A stretch of DNA of 64,000 nucleotides from NCBI RefSeq assembly GCF_900142885.1, contig NZ_FRCL01000011.1, positions 62,001 to 126,000 on the forward strand. Direction: 5' to 3'. A program made the position numbers and the translations under genes. This DNA comes from Flavobacterium xinjiangense. Lineage in GTDB: Bacteria; Bacteroidota; Bacteroidia; Flavobacteriales; Flavobacteriaceae. Below, piece after piece: positions 32,892 through 42,182 of this stretch. Below the pieces are notes generated by a model that was not told the origin of the DNA, did no database searches, and saw only the letters and a program-made list of their open reading frames with translations. How positions within the stretch are numbered: position 1 is the stretch's first letter; each line of letters begins with the position of its first letter.

Positions 32892-34786
32892 TATGATCTT
32901 ATAGTATATTTATTGTTTGGTTTTACAAGTATTACACTGTTATCCAGTAAATGTTGCAATACAAAGATAACTTCGTCCGGACTATTTTTAGTCCTATTTT
33001 GAATTTCTCTTGAATTTAAATCTTCGGTCTCTAGTAAAGTAATTATTTCTTTTGAAAGTGAAATGACATCTGGTTTTCGTTGTTTCTTTGTGATACAATA
33101 CGAACAAATTCCACAATCGGTATTGGCTTTTTCACCAAAATAATTCAAAATTAATTTGCTCTTGCAAACTTTTTTCTCATTGACATAGCCAACTACGGCT
33201 TTGAGTTGTTCCTTTTTTAATTGATTTTGATTTTCTAAATACTTAGAAACTCTGCTAATGGTTCGTTCATCTTCTCGAACTTCGTTGAAAATTAATGTGG
33301 CGTCATTATTTTTCGAATGGTATTCAATAATGTCTTTTTCTTTTAATTTTTTTAAAACCGCATGTATTTCTGTTGCAGCATGATGCGATTTTTTTGCAAT
33401 CAGTTCTAAATTAAAAGCAGTCTGCGTATCATAAATTCCCGGATACGTTCGCAATATTGCCAAAATAATTTCCTCGTCATTAGGATTCAAACTCATATAA
33501 CGAATTACTTCTTTGGAAGGAATTAAAAATTGCATAGAAATTTTTTCAGAAAATTCCTGAGACAGGGTAAGTATTCCTTGTCTATCCGTAAATTGCATGG
33601 CATTGTACGTTTTTAATATAGGAAAACCATATTTGATACAAAAATGATTCAAATTGAAGGTAAATTGTTCATTGATTCCTTCCCCATATGCGATTTGGAA
33701 ATAATTGCAAAGCTTCACATACATTTGATTCAGAAATTTTTTGTCAGGGAGTATGTTTATAAATTGATTTTCGGTTTGAAGTATATCCGAAGGACTCGTT
33801 AATAAAACAGCATATGCTTTTTCGCCATTTCTTCCCGCACGTCCAGCTTCCTGATAATAATTTTCCAAATTCTCCGGTAACTGAATGTGAATTACCGTTT
33901 TTACATTGGCTTTGTCAATTCCCATTCCAAAAGCATTTGTGGCAATAATGACCTGAACTTCTTCATTCATCCACAATTGCATGTTTTTATCTTTCTCCTT
34001 GGACGAAAGTCCGCCGTGGTAATATGTTGCTTTGAACCCTAAAGACTGGAGTTGCGAGCAAACTTCCAAGCAAGATTTTCTATTTCGCACATAGATGATG
34101 GAAGGTTCTGGATTTTTCTTCAGTATTTGTTCAATTCTGAAAAGTTTATCTTCTACTTCAAAAACCATATAGGCGATATTTTCCCGTGCAAATGATTTTT
34201 CGAAAATTCGGGGATTATGCAATCCTAATTCGTTGATGATATCTTCTTTCACTTTTGGAGTTGCTGTTGCAGTCAAAGCCAAGAAAGGTGTTTTTGGGAA
34301 ATGCTTTTTTAAAGAAGAAATTTTTAAATAGGCTGGCCGGAAATCATGCCCCCATTGCGAAACACAATGTGCTTCGTCTATGGTTATTAAGTTTATTGGA
34401 AGGTTTTTTATTCTTTCCAATATCCAATCTGATTGAAGTCGTTCTGGTGATAAATAAAGGAATTTATAATTTCCGAACTGGCAGTTATCCAGCAGGTCAA
34501 TCATTTCCTCGGATCGAATGCCTCCTGTTAAAGCAATCGCTTTTATGTCTCTTTTTTGTAAATTAGCTACTTGATCTTTCATCAAAGCTACCAAAGGTGA
34601 AATCACTAAACAAATGCCTTCATTCATCATCGCTGGAATCTGAAAACATACTGATTTTCCTCCACCGGTTGGCATCAATGCAAAAGTATCTTTACCGCTT
34701 AAAACAGAATCAATAATTTCGTTTTGCAGTGACCTAAATTTATCATGTTTCCAATATTTTCGAAGAATAGCTACTGCTTCTTGCAT
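32891..34786 (-). CDS. recQ: ATP-dependent DNA helicase RecQ family
   Basis: A 631-residue superfamily 2 helicase of the RecQ group, which unwinds forked and recombination DNA 3'-5'. Walker A PTGGGKS is at 39-45, DEAH at 137-140 followed by CVSQWGHDFRPAY, and motif VI is QEAGRAGR. The zinc-binding Cys set is C541, C558, C561 and C564 (DCGICSYC), followed by a winged-helix-like C-terminus. No HRDC domain is recognisable, so this is the short form that flavobacteria often carry, possibly one of several RecQ paralogs. It shares a TAATG overlap with fmt and probably forms an operon with it. Confidence 0.93.
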   Translation of the reverse strand: MQEAVAILRKYWKHDKFRSLQNEIIDSVLSGKDTFALMPTGGGKSVCFQIPAMMNEGICLVISPLVALMKDQVANLQKRDIKAIALTGGIRSEEMIDLLDNCQFGNYKFLYLSPERLQSDWILERIKNLPINLITIDEAHCVSQWGHDFRPAYLKISSLKKHFPKTPFLALTATATPKVKEDIINELGLHNPRIFEKSFARENIAYMVFEVEDKLFRIEQILKKNPEPSIIYVRNRKSCLEVCSQLQSLGFKATYYHGGLSSKEKDKNMQLWMNEEVQVIIATNAFGMGIDKANVKTVIHIQLPENLENYYQEAGRAGRNGEKAYAVLLTSPSDILQTENQFINILPDKKFLNQMYVKLCNYFQIAYGEGINEQFTFNLNHFCIKYGFPILKTYNAMQFTDRQGILTLSQEFSEKISMQFLIPSKEVIRYMSLNPNDEEIILAILRTYPGIYDTQTAFNLELIAKKSHHAATEIHAVLKKLKEKDIIEYHSKNNDATLIFNEVREDERTISRVSKYLENQNQLKKEQLKAVVGYVNEKKVCKSKLILNYFGEKANTDCGICSYCITKKQRKPDVISLSKEIITLLETEDLNSREIQNRTKNSPDEVIFVLQHLLDNSVILVKPNNKYTIRS

Positions 34787-34795
34787 AGATTACAG

Positions 34796-34811
34796 TCCCG
34801 AACCTTCGGGA
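34796..34811. repeat. Short palindrome TCCCGAA-CC-TTCGGGA
   Basis: A 7-bp stem with a two-base loop, GC-rich against an AT-rich background, ten bases upstream of the recQ start (minus strand). Its composition resembles small dispersed palindromes of flavobacteria. It may be a leader element of recQ, but it also fits a plain repeat. Confidence 0.4.
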
Positions 34812-34870
34812 TCGGATTTTAAGTTATACTAGATGAAAACATCTTAAATTGAAAATCCTAAATTCTCAAA

Positions 34871-35410
34871 TTATTTAGAAATTTCATCTAAGATAAAAAG
34901 AATTCTGTTATCTAAGGTGTCTTTAGGTACTTCTATGAGTTCGTAGCCGTAATTTTGATAGGTTTCCGCAAGATGGGTATAGATGATTTTGGCTTGTTCG
35001 AAGTTTTCATAACGTTCACCATCGCTAATGTATATGTCTTCCCAAGGTGGTAGGATGAAGATTTTTGTATACGTATGTTCGCGGCAGGCAGCATCAAAAA
35101 AGTCAGGATAACTATCCCCAATATAATGCATATAGGCTAAAACATCAGGAATTCCTCTATCTATAAATACAATATCGTGAGGTTCTTGGGAAGCATCTTG
35201 AAATTGCTTTTTTCTTCCTTCAAGAAGTAATTCGCTGAATAATAGCGGTTTTTCCAGGAATAATTGTTCGATTCCTTGTTTTTTGGCTTCCAAGGTTACT
35301 TCCCGAGAAATTTCGGGGTAACAACAATATCCGTTAGCTATCAATCCGTCTATGATAGTACTTTTCCCTGTTCCGGGACCGCCAATGATAACTATGATTT
35401 CTTTCTGCAC
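34871..35410 (-). CDS. P-loop ATPase/kinase (AAA_28, NadR/Ttd14-like)
   Basis: A 179-residue cytoplasmic nucleotide-binding protein. Walker A is GGPGTGKST at residues 10-18, and a Walker B-like strand is DIVFIDRGIPDVLAYM. The middle LFSELLLEGRKKQF and late LPPWEDIYISDGERYENFEQAK blocks are typical of the AAA_28/NadR-like kinase group. These act as small-molecule kinases or NTPases, but no substrate is known for this one. It lies 84 bases upstream of recQ on the same strand; the two may share transcripts, although a small palindrome sits between them. Confidence 0.8.
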   Translation of the reverse strand: MQKEIIVIIGGPGTGKSTIIDGLIANGYCCYPEISREVTLEAKKQGIEQLFLEKPLLFSELLLEGRKKQFQDASQEPHDIVFIDRGIPDVLAYMHYIGDSYPDFFDAACREHTYTKIFILPPWEDIYISDGERYENFEQAKIIYTHLAETYQNYGYELIEVPKDTLDNRILFILDEISK

Positions 35411-35557
35411 TTTTAAAAAATAAGGCGCAAATTTACTTAAACTTATCGGGATTTAAAAAAATGATTGCCGTTAAAATAAGAATAGACAAAAAATCATATT
35501 TCAATATTCATAATTTACTTTTGAAACCGTATATTTGCCTTTATTTTTTAAAAGGAA

Positions 35558-35842
35558 ATGGACAAAGAGACTGAAGAATTTTACGACAGATTAAAAGTGG
35601 AGCTCGATATGAGTAATACGTGGCCAGCATTGTACTTATTTAAGTTTATTGTGCCTACTGAAGATGATAACGTGGAACGCGTTGAATTGGCATTTGATTG
35701 CATGGGTGCAGTTATAAAAACAACTAAGTCCAAAACTGGAAAATTCACCAGTATATCTGTTGATGTCACTGTGAAAGATGCGCAGGAAATAGTAGATAAA
35801 TACCTAGAAGTTTCTACAATAAAAGGTATTGTCTCTCTATAA
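35558..35842 (+). CDS. DUF493 family protein (YbeD-like)
   Basis: A 94-residue protein with an ACT-like fold. The family pattern is seen in EEFYDRLKVELDMSNTWPALYLFKFIVP and in the C-terminal half FTSISVDVTVKDAQEIVDKYLEVSTIKGIVSL. The function is unknown (YbeD of E. coli lies near lipoate genes). The ATG at 35558 follows a TATATTTG box at 35530-35537. It is followed by the DUF4290 gene after about 90 bases, and both face the same way. Confidence 0.85.
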   Translation: MDKETEEFYDRLKVELDMSNTWPALYLFKFIVPTEDDNVERVELAFDCMGAVIKTTKSKTGKFTSISVDVTVKDAQEIVDKYLEVSTIKGIVSL

Positions 35843-35931
35843 ATAAGAAATGAATTCTGGATGGTGCACTCGGATGATTATAAATCTTCTGGAATAGTAG
35901 CATACAAAATCAAAAATACATACATTCGAAT

Positions 35932-36648
35932 ATGAATTCAAAATATATAAAAGAAAACTCGAACGATGTTGTTCACCATTTGGAATATAATGCGGAGCGG
36001 TCTCATTTGATTATTCCGGAATACGGGCGTCATTTGCAAAAGCTAATTGATCAGGCAACTAAAATTGAAGATGCTGTGGAGCGCAACAAAGCGGCAAAAT
36101 ACATCATTCAAGTTATGGGTAGCTTGAATCCTCATTTGCGTGATGTTCCAGATTTTCAACACAAGTTATGGGATCAGATTTTTATTATGTCTGATTTTAA
36201 ATTGGTTGCTGATTCCCCGTATCCAATTCCTTCACGTGAAGTTTTGCAACTGAAACCAGATGTATTACAATATCCTCAAAATTTTCCAAAATACAGATAT
36301 TACGGGAACAATATAAAGTACATGATTGATGTAGCCAATAAATGGGAGGAAGGCGAAATGAAAAATGCATTAGTGAAAGTTATTGCTAATCATATGAAAA
36401 AATCTTATTTGAGTTGGAATAAAGACACGGTGAAGGATGATGTTATTTTTGAACATCTGTACGAACTATCCGATGGGAAATTGAATTTACTTCAAAGTAC
36501 AGAGGAACTATTGAATACCACCGATTTATTACGAACCAATAAACGAGTGTCTAATAAAATTTTACCAGTAGGGCAGCCAAAAATTCTAAGTAACAAGAAT
36601 TTAAAAACAGGAAAACCAAAACCATTTCAAAAAAATAATCCAAAATAA
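35932..36648 (+). CDS. DUF4290 protein
   Basis: A 238-residue protein found almost only in Bacteroidetes. Conserved blocks are LEYNAERSHLIIPEYGRHLQKLIDQA, the AAKYIIQVMGSLNPHLRDVPDFQHKLWDQIFIMSDF segment, and the helical YRYYGNNIKYMIDVANKW. The last 35 residues are Lys/Asn-rich and probably disordered. No catalytic motif is seen and the function is unknown. It sits directly before murA with about 100 bases between, a neighbourhood I believe is conserved in flavobacteria; a link to wall synthesis is only contextual. Confidence 0.85.
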   Translation: MNSKYIKENSNDVVHHLEYNAERSHLIIPEYGRHLQKLIDQATKIEDAVERNKAAKYIIQVMGSLNPHLRDVPDFQHKLWDQIFIMSDFKLVADSPYPIPSREVLQLKPDVLQYPQNFPKYRYYGNNIKYMIDVANKWEEGEMKNALVKVIANHMKKSYLSWNKDTVKDDVIFEHLYELSDGKLNLLQSTEELLNTTDLLRTNKRVSNKILPVGQPKILSNKNLKTGKPKPFQKNNPK

Positions 36649-36652
36649 TAGA

Positions 36653-36740
36653 GTGCTAAGGCGCTAATTTGCTGAGGTGCTAAGACTAAAAAAACTAGCT
36701 AAAACCTTAGAGGTTATTGCTTCAGTTCCTCAGAAACTTA
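36653..36740. repeat. Intergenic repeat of the GTGCTAAG type
   Basis: The gap between DUF4290 and murA contains AGTGCTAAGGCGCTAA, then GCTGAGGTGCTAAGAC, and near its end CTTAGAGGTTATTGC and CCTCAGAAACTT. The unit GTGCTAAG occurs twice within about 35 bases. Similar tandem 'CTAAG' elements are scattered in Flavobacterium genomes to my knowledge. Confidence 0.4.
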
Positions 36741-36750
36741 AAAAAAGAAT

Positions 36751-38061
36751 ATGGGAATTTTCAAAATAGAAGGTGGTATTTCATTAAAAGGAGAAATTAC
36801 GCCACAGGGAGCCAAAAATGAAGCATTGCAAATCTTATGTGCTGTTCTTTTAACTCCTGAAAAAGTGATTATTAATAATATTCCTGATATTATTGACATC
36901 AATAAACTAATTACGCTTTTAGGAAATTTAGGAGTTAAAATCCAAAAAACAGGATCTGGTTCTTATACTTTTCAAGCTGATGAAGTGAATATTCAGTACT
37001 TAGAAACCGAAGCATTCAAGAAAGAAGGCGGTTCTCTTCGTGGATCTATTATGATTGTCGGACCACTTTTGGCACGATTTGGAAAAGGATATATTCCAAA
37101 ACCAGGAGGAGATAAAATAGGTCGTAGAAGATTAGATACGCACTTTGAGGGATTTATAAATCTTGGAGCAAAATTCCGTTATAATAGAGAAGATCATTTT
37201 TATGGTGTAGAAGCGCCTAAAGGATTAAAAGGAGCCGATATGTTACTGGACGAAGCATCCGTAACCGGAACAGCTAATATTGTTATGGCTGCGGTTTTAG
37301 CCAAAGGAAAAACAACTGTTTATAATGCTGCTTGTGAACCTTATTTGCAACAATTGTGTAAGATGTTAAACTCCATGGGAGCTAAAATTACAGGTGTTGG
37401 ATCTAACTTATTGACTATTGAAGGTGTTGAAAGTCTGGGAGGTTGTGAGCATAGAATTCTTCCTGATATGATTGAAATTGGATCATGGATTGGATTAGCT
37501 GCAATGACAAAATCAGAAATTACGATAAAAGATGTAAGCTGGGAAAATCTGGGTGTTATTCCAAATACTTTTAGAAAATTAGGAATCACTTTAGAAAAAA
37601 GAGGCGATGATATTTATATTCCTGCTCACGTTGATGGATATGAGGTGAAAACAGATATAGATGGTTCTATTCTTACTATTGCAGATGCTCCTTGGCCTGG
37701 ATTTACTCCCGATTTATTAAGTATTGTTTTAGTGGTAGCCACACAAGCAAGAGGTGATGTTTTGATTCATCAAAAAATGTTTGAAAGCAGATTGTTTTTC
37801 GTTGACAAGTTGATCGACATGGGAGCAAAAATCATGTTGTGTGATCCACATAGAGCAGTTGTTATGGGGCACGATTTTAAATCACAGTTGAAAGCTACGA
37901 CAATGTCTTCACCGGATATTCGTGCTGGAATTTCCTTATTAATTGCAGCCCTCTCCGCGAAAGGAACGAGTACGATTCAGAATATTGAACAAATAGATAG
38001 AGGATACGAACGTATTGACGAACGATTGAGAGCCATTGGAGCTAATATTATTAGAGCATAA
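36751..38061 (+). CDS. murA: UDP-N-acetylglucosamine 1-carboxyvinyltransferase (Asp in place of the fosfomycin Cys)
   Basis: A 436-residue cytoplasmic enzyme that transfers enolpyruvate from PEP to UDP-GlcNAc, the first committed step of peptidoglycan synthesis. The fold and motifs fit: PQGAKNEALQ with the catalytic Lys near 22, GSLRGSIMIVGPLLARFG, and GFTPDLLSIVLVVATQARG. The active-site loop, usually PGGC-IGxRPxD, reads KPGGDKIGRRRLDTH. Residue 121 is Asp (codon GAT at 37111-37113) where fosfomycin alkylates Cys. In other bacteria this change leaves the enzyme active and makes it insensitive to fosfomycin; here that is inference. A long terminator follows. Confidence 0.95.
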   Translation: MGIFKIEGGISLKGEITPQGAKNEALQILCAVLLTPEKVIINNIPDIIDINKLITLLGNLGVKIQKTGSGSYTFQADEVNIQYLETEAFKKEGGSLRGSIMIVGPLLARFGKGYIPKPGGDKIGRRRLDTHFEGFINLGAKFRYNREDHFYGVEAPKGLKGADMLLDEASVTGTANIVMAAVLAKGKTTVYNAACEPYLQQLCKMLNSMGAKITGVGSNLLTIEGVESLGGCEHRILPDMIEIGSWIGLAAMTKSEITIKDVSWENLGVIPNTFRKLGITLEKRGDDIYIPAHVDGYEVKTDIDGSILTIADAPWPGFTPDLLSIVLVVATQARGDVLIHQKMFESRLFFVDKLIDMGAKIMLCDPHRAVVMGHDFKSQLKATTMSSPDIRAGISLLIAALSAKGTSTIQNIEQIDRGYERIDERLRAIGANIIRA

Positions 38062-38077
38062 ACTTATATCATTACAA

Positions 38078-38150
38078 AAGATCGTTTAAGTAAACCTATA
38101 GATTTTGAATAAAGACATTCAATTAGGTTTATTTAAACGATTTTAATTTT
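38078..38150 (+). terminator. Long-stem terminator after murA
   Basis: An 18-bp stem (ATCGTTTAAGTAAACCTA with its complement, one G-T pair) encloses a 25-base AT-rich loop and ends in TTTTAATTTTTT. It begins 17 bases past the murA stop and precedes the cation transporter gene. Confidence 0.78.
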
Positions 38151-38170
38151 TTCTAATTTTAATAATAATC

Positions 38171-39046
38171 ATGTCAAACGAACAAACAGCAATAAAGGCT
38201 ACTTATTTTAGTATCGTTGGAAATATAAGTTTGGCAATAATAAAGGGTTTAGCTGGTTTTTTTGGTAATTCGTATGCTTTGATAGCGGATGCGATTGAAT
38301 CTACAACCGATATTTTTGCATCATTTTTAGTGTTATTCGGAATCAAGTACTCTAATAGACCGGCAGATAAAAATCATCCCTATGGACATGGTCGAGCGGA
38401 ACCGTTAATTACTTTTTTGGTCGTAGGGTTTTTGATTACTTCCGCCACAATTATTGCATATGAAAGTATCAGTAATATTAGAACACCACATGATTTGCCT
38501 AAATCATGGACTCTTTATGTTCTTGGCGCAATAATTATTTGGAAAGAATATTCATTTCGAATAGTAATGAAACGAAGTATTGAGACCAATAGTTCTTCTT
38601 TAAAAGCTGACGCGTGGCATCACAGAAGTGATGCTATAACTTCTGTAGCTGCATTCATTGGAATTTCTATTGCTTTGATTCTAGGAAAAGGATATGAGTC
38701 GGCTGATGATTGGGCGGCACTTTTTGCGTCAGGATTTATTTTATTTAACAGCTATTTGATATTTAGACCTGCATTGGGAGAAATTATGGACGAGCATGTT
38801 TATGATGACCTGATAGAAAGTATAAGAGAAGTATCTCATCAAGTCGATGGAATCATAGATACTGAAAAATGCTTCATTAGAAAAGCGGGTATGAAATACC
38901 ATGTAGACTTGCATGCAATCGTAAACGCAAATATTACTGTAAAAGAAGGACATGATTTAGCTCATAAATTAAAAGATACCTTGAAGGAAAAATTGCCGGA
39001 ATTGGGGCATGTTTTGATCCATGTGGAGCCTAACGAATACCATTAG
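38171..39046 (+). CDS. Cation diffusion facilitator (CDF) transporter
   Basis: A 291-residue inner membrane divalent-metal/proton antiporter. Six hydrophobic spans are visible. Transmembrane-2 metal ligands lie in IADAIESTTD (residues 38-47), and the matching TM5 site is DAWHHRSDA, with H150 and D154. The CDF hallmark HPYGHGRAEPL follows TM2 at 69-79. The C-terminal cytoplasmic domain (from about 205) has the ferredoxin-like fold with HDLAHKLKD and VLIHVEP. Most such proteins export Zn, Fe, Co, Cd or Mn; the substrate is not resolved. It is transcribed alone behind the murA terminator. Confidence 0.92.
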   Translation: MSNEQTAIKATYFSIVGNISLAIIKGLAGFFGNSYALIADAIESTTDIFASFLVLFGIKYSNRPADKNHPYGHGRAEPLITFLVVGFLITSATIIAYESISNIRTPHDLPKSWTLYVLGAIIIWKEYSFRIVMKRSIETNSSSLKADAWHHRSDAITSVAAFIGISIALILGKGYESADDWAALFASGFILFNSYLIFRPALGEIMDEHVYDDLIESIREVSHQVDGIIDTEKCFIRKAGMKYHVDLHAIVNANITVKEGHDLAHKLKDTLKEKLPELGHVLIHVEPNEYH

Positions 39047-39080
39047 TTGATAGCAAGAAAGTAATTTAGCTAGGTTATAA

Positions 39081-39117
39081 AAAAACGGAGCGGATTTAAA
39101 AATCTGCTCCATTTTTT
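39081..39117. terminator. Bidirectional terminator
   Basis: The 11-bp stem GGAGCGGATTT with AAATCTGCTCC (one G-T pair) has A runs before and T runs after. It lies between the convergent CDF and DUF5686 genes and can serve both. Confidence 0.85.
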
Positions 39118-39139
39118 ATTTATAAAATATCCTGAAAAT

Positions 39140-41629
39140 TTACTCCAGAACATTTAAGACTTTTAAACCAAAAACAACACCATCGCCTGTATAGCCATTT
39201 TGGTAAGAGCGAACATAATCAACTCTAAACAGTTTGAATTTTCCAAAACCAAGATTATCAAGACCAATAGAGACCTCTGAATAAGATTTTGAATTTGGTA
39301 CGGCAAGGGTGTGGAATCCTAAAACCATTGTAGATTTTAGTTTGTTCAGTAAAGGGATTTTATTCATAATATACCCTTTGTCATTGTGCTCCATGTGCGC
39401 TTCAAAATAACTGTCGTTTGTACTGTTGGAGTAATAAGGCAGCAAATTAAAAACATTCAAATACCGTTCAGTTTGACCAATATGCGTTTGATTACCATTG
39501 AAATGTCTATAATCCATAAAAGCAATATTATCCGCATTCAGAAACTTTCCAGCTTTTAGATTAAAGCCGACAACTCCTTTATTTCCCAGTGTTAAATCAT
39601 ACGTTAATCTTGTGTTGAAATGGTCAAATTCGTATTTCTTTTCGCTGGCCGCAATTGCTTTTTCATACCCTAAATAAAGAGTTGGATATTTATTATTTCT
39701 AATATTGAATTTTCCATCGGGACGAGATATGTATTTGTTTCCAAAATTGATTTTGGCATTCAAAGTAAATTTTGTCAAGTGATGCTGGTCAAATCCAGCA
39801 TTTATAAAATCGGTTGGGTTTAATGGATTGTTAGAAGAAAATAAGTCATTTCTTTTAAAATAAGAATAATCGGTGGTGTTAAATAAAGGTTTTCGTTGCG
39901 AATATTCCAGTTTTCCGTTAAGGTTCAATCCGTTTGCAATGTCCTGACTGTAGGTTATTTGTAAAAATTCTTTATTGTATAATTTTATAAAATTATTTCT
40001 AAAAAACAAAGTGCTAATTGAGTTGATAAAATTGCTAATAGGTTCATTACTATTGAATTGATTTACTTTTGTTCCTCCAGATACAGATAAAACAGCATAA
40101 TTCTGATTGTTAAACTGATGTTTGTATTCACCCATAACTCGCAGTCGATCTTCTGAAAAACCATAATTGATAGTGGTATTTATCGAAGTGTTTTTTCCCT
40201 TCTCTTCATTCCAATTTTTGAAAGAAAAACCGGTATTAAGACTATGACCTTGAACGGTATTGAAACTTAACGAACTTAAATCCAATAATCCATTGTATTT
40301 AAAAGAATGTTTTTTGAAAGTGTTTTTGTTATCGTAACCCATTATTAAATCCATAAATTTGAATTTATTGTTTTTGGCATCAATTGAATCCATAAATTTT
40401 TTGGATTTTCTGATGGTTTGAAGGCTGTCTTTCTTTATATAATCACTGCTTTCTTCTATTGTCAAAGGAATTGGCCGGATGGTATTCCAAAAGGCATCCT
40501 CTTTTTTATTTGCATTGGTCTCGAAACTCAAAATCTCATTCCCAAAGGTTTTCTTTTCGAAAGAAAGAGGGAATTCATAATTGCTATACACATAATTGAA
40601 TTTTCCAGAAAACTTTACTCCAAATGCTCCGGCATTAAAAGCCAGACTTTGAGCGTTTTTTGACCAAATTTTGTTTTTGGAATTGTAACTGAAGTTTTGT
40701 TTTAAAGTCATTACATCCGTAAATTCATTTTTCATTCGGTATCCTTTTATGTCAAGGTCTACGGCGTAAATTGCAAAACTGTCATCGGCAATATAAATGT
40801 ATCCTTCAAAAACAGGCTCCTTATCACGGTTTGGAGTGACTTTTATTTTGTTGATTTGCAGATTGTTTTCATTAAAAAAAGTGCCTTCAAGTTTGAATTT
40901 ATAATAATTGAAAGCATTATCGGCAATGGGCGAAATCATGTTGATTCCAAACTCTAAAGTATTATTATAAAAATCATATGTAGATGATTTTGCTGTATTA
41001 TAACTATACCCTTTGTTATTTCCTGAAATTCTGGAAGCAACAATCTTCTCTTTTAAATTATTTGGCTTTTCAAAAGTTATTTTTGAAACGGTTTCCGATA
41101 AATATAAAATACCACTTCCGGTTGAATCAAGATTCGTAGCCATGTCATCGCCTATATCAACCTTCATTCCCATTATTTTCTTGGGTAAATCCTTAATCTT
41201 GAATAATCCTCTGGAATAAAAATCGGCTGTGTATCGCGCTGTTTTTTCTGAATTTTCTTTTTTGGATGCAATTGCACTTTTTATAATTGCTATGGCAGGA
41301 TTATTTTTTTTGTTGATTATAACCTCGTTGAGGGAATAGCTTTCCTCTAGCATTTTTACATCCAAAGTAAAAGTGGACTTTTCTGTTGGAATTGCTATTT
41401 TTTGGGTTTTAAATCCCAATAATTGAAAAACTATTTTGTTCTTTCCAACTGATTTTATATTCAGCTGATAAACTCCTTGTTCATTAGAACTGGTACCGTT
41501 ATAGGTATTTTCTTCAAATACACTCACAAAAGGTAATGGATTCCCTTTTTCGTCAGTGATGGTCCCTTTGATTTGGGCATTGGAATAAAAAGATAACACT
41601 AGTAATAGAAACAAGTAAGCATTCTTCAT
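39140..41629 (-). CDS. DUF5686 / carboxypeptidase-like regulatory outer membrane protein
   Basis: An 829-residue protein with a signal peptide (MKNAYLFLLLVLSFYSNA). Residues 20-105 are a CarboxypepD_reg-like domain (IKGTITDEKGNPLPFVSVFEENTYNGTSSNEQGVY). The rest is a DUF5686 region: a helical start (AIIKSAIASKKENSEKTARYTADFYSRG), then long beta-strand segments that likely form an outer membrane barrel, ending DYVRSYQNGYTGDGVVFGLKVLNVLE. The function is unknown; it resembles SusC-type proteins in plan but has no TonB plug. It is transcribed alone and its 3' end converges with the CDF gene. Confidence 0.88.
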   Translation of the reverse strand: MKNAYLFLLLVLSFYSNAQIKGTITDEKGNPLPFVSVFEENTYNGTSSNEQGVYQLNIKSVGKNKIVFQLLGFKTQKIAIPTEKSTFTLDVKMLEESYSLNEVIINKKNNPAIAIIKSAIASKKENSEKTARYTADFYSRGLFKIKDLPKKIMGMKVDIGDDMATNLDSTGSGILYLSETVSKITFEKPNNLKEKIVASRISGNNKGYSYNTAKSSTYDFYNNTLEFGINMISPIADNAFNYYKFKLEGTFFNENNLQINKIKVTPNRDKEPVFEGYIYIADDSFAIYAVDLDIKGYRMKNEFTDVMTLKQNFSYNSKNKIWSKNAQSLAFNAGAFGVKFSGKFNYVYSNYEFPLSFEKKTFGNEILSFETNANKKEDAFWNTIRPIPLTIEESSDYIKKDSLQTIRKSKKFMDSIDAKNNKFKFMDLIMGYDNKNTFKKHSFKYNGLLDLSSLSFNTVQGHSLNTGFSFKNWNEEKGKNTSINTTINYGFSEDRLRVMGEYKHQFNNQNYAVLSVSGGTKVNQFNSNEPISNFINSISTLFFRNNFIKLYNKEFLQITYSQDIANGLNLNGKLEYSQRKPLFNTTDYSYFKRNDLFSSNNPLNPTDFINAGFDQHHLTKFTLNAKINFGNKYISRPDGKFNIRNNKYPTLYLGYEKAIAASEKKYEFDHFNTRLTYDLTLGNKGVVGFNLKAGKFLNADNIAFMDYRHFNGNQTHIGQTERYLNVFNLLPYYSNSTNDSYFEAHMEHNDKGYIMNKIPLLNKLKSTMVLGFHTLAVPNSKSYSEVSIGLDNLGFGKFKLFRVDYVRSYQNGYTGDGVVFGLKVLNVLE

Positions 41630-41688
41630 AATTGAGTTTTTTATAAGACGCTTAATTGTAGGTAATGTTACATGATTTTGATATTAAA

Positions 41689-42102
41689 CTAAAGAAAAGA
41701 TTGTATTGCTAATTCATAACTTTTTAAACCAAATCCAAGAATTACTCCTTTTGCATTACCTGAAATGTAGGATTGATGTCTGAAGCTTTCGCGAGAAAAA
41801 GTATTCGAAATATGCACTTCAACCACGGGTGTGGTTATGGCTTTTACGGTATCACCTATACCTACAGATGTATGCGTGTAAGCCCCAGCATTTAGAATAA
41901 TTCCATCAAATGAAAAACCAAATTCCTGAATTTTATCGATTAATTCCCCTTCTATATTGCTTTGATAATAGCTGAATTCTATTGCAGGAAATTTAATTTG
42001 CAAAGTAGTGAAATACTCTTCAAAAGTTAGATTTCCATATACTTCGGGCTCACGTTTTCCTAAAAGATTTAGATTAGGCCCATTAATAATACTAATTTTC
42101 AT
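41689..42102 (-). CDS. aroQ: Type II 3-dehydroquinate dehydratase
   Basis: A 137-residue enzyme that removes water from 3-dehydroquinate in the shikimate pathway; the type II form is dodecameric. The signature is complete: IINGPNLNLLGKREPEVYG, with catalytic Tyr22 on the flexible loop, then ILNAGAYTHTSVGIGD, then VVEVHISN with the catalytic His, and FSRESFRHQSYIS. The length is slightly shorter than the usual 140-150. It lies 60 bases downstream of DUF5686 in the opposite reading order (both minus), with no terminator seen between them. Confidence 0.96.
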   Translation of the reverse strand: MKISIINGPNLNLLGKREPEVYGNLTFEEYFTTLQIKFPAIEFSYYQSNIEGELIDKIQEFGFSFDGIILNAGAYTHTSVGIGDTVKAITTPVVEVHISNTFSRESFRHQSYISGNAKGVILGFGLKSYELAIQSFL

Positions 42103-42123
42103 TGTGGTTGTTTTTGTAAAAAT

Positions 42124-42157
42124 AAAAAAACCGTTCCAATTTATGGAACGGTTTTAA
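42124..42157 (-). terminator. Terminator after the 187-residue beta-barrel gene
   Basis: The perfect 11-bp stem AAACCGTTCCA with TGGAACGGTTT and loop ATTTA is followed on the minus strand by seven T. It separates the beta-barrel gene from aroQ. Confidence 0.85.
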
Positions 42158-42182
42158 AAAATATATTTATATTTTTATTTTC

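Noticed and set aside
32891..34786. HRDC domain at the RecQ C-terminus
   Set aside because: After the zinc-binding cysteines only about 67 residues remain, and no HRDC pattern is present.
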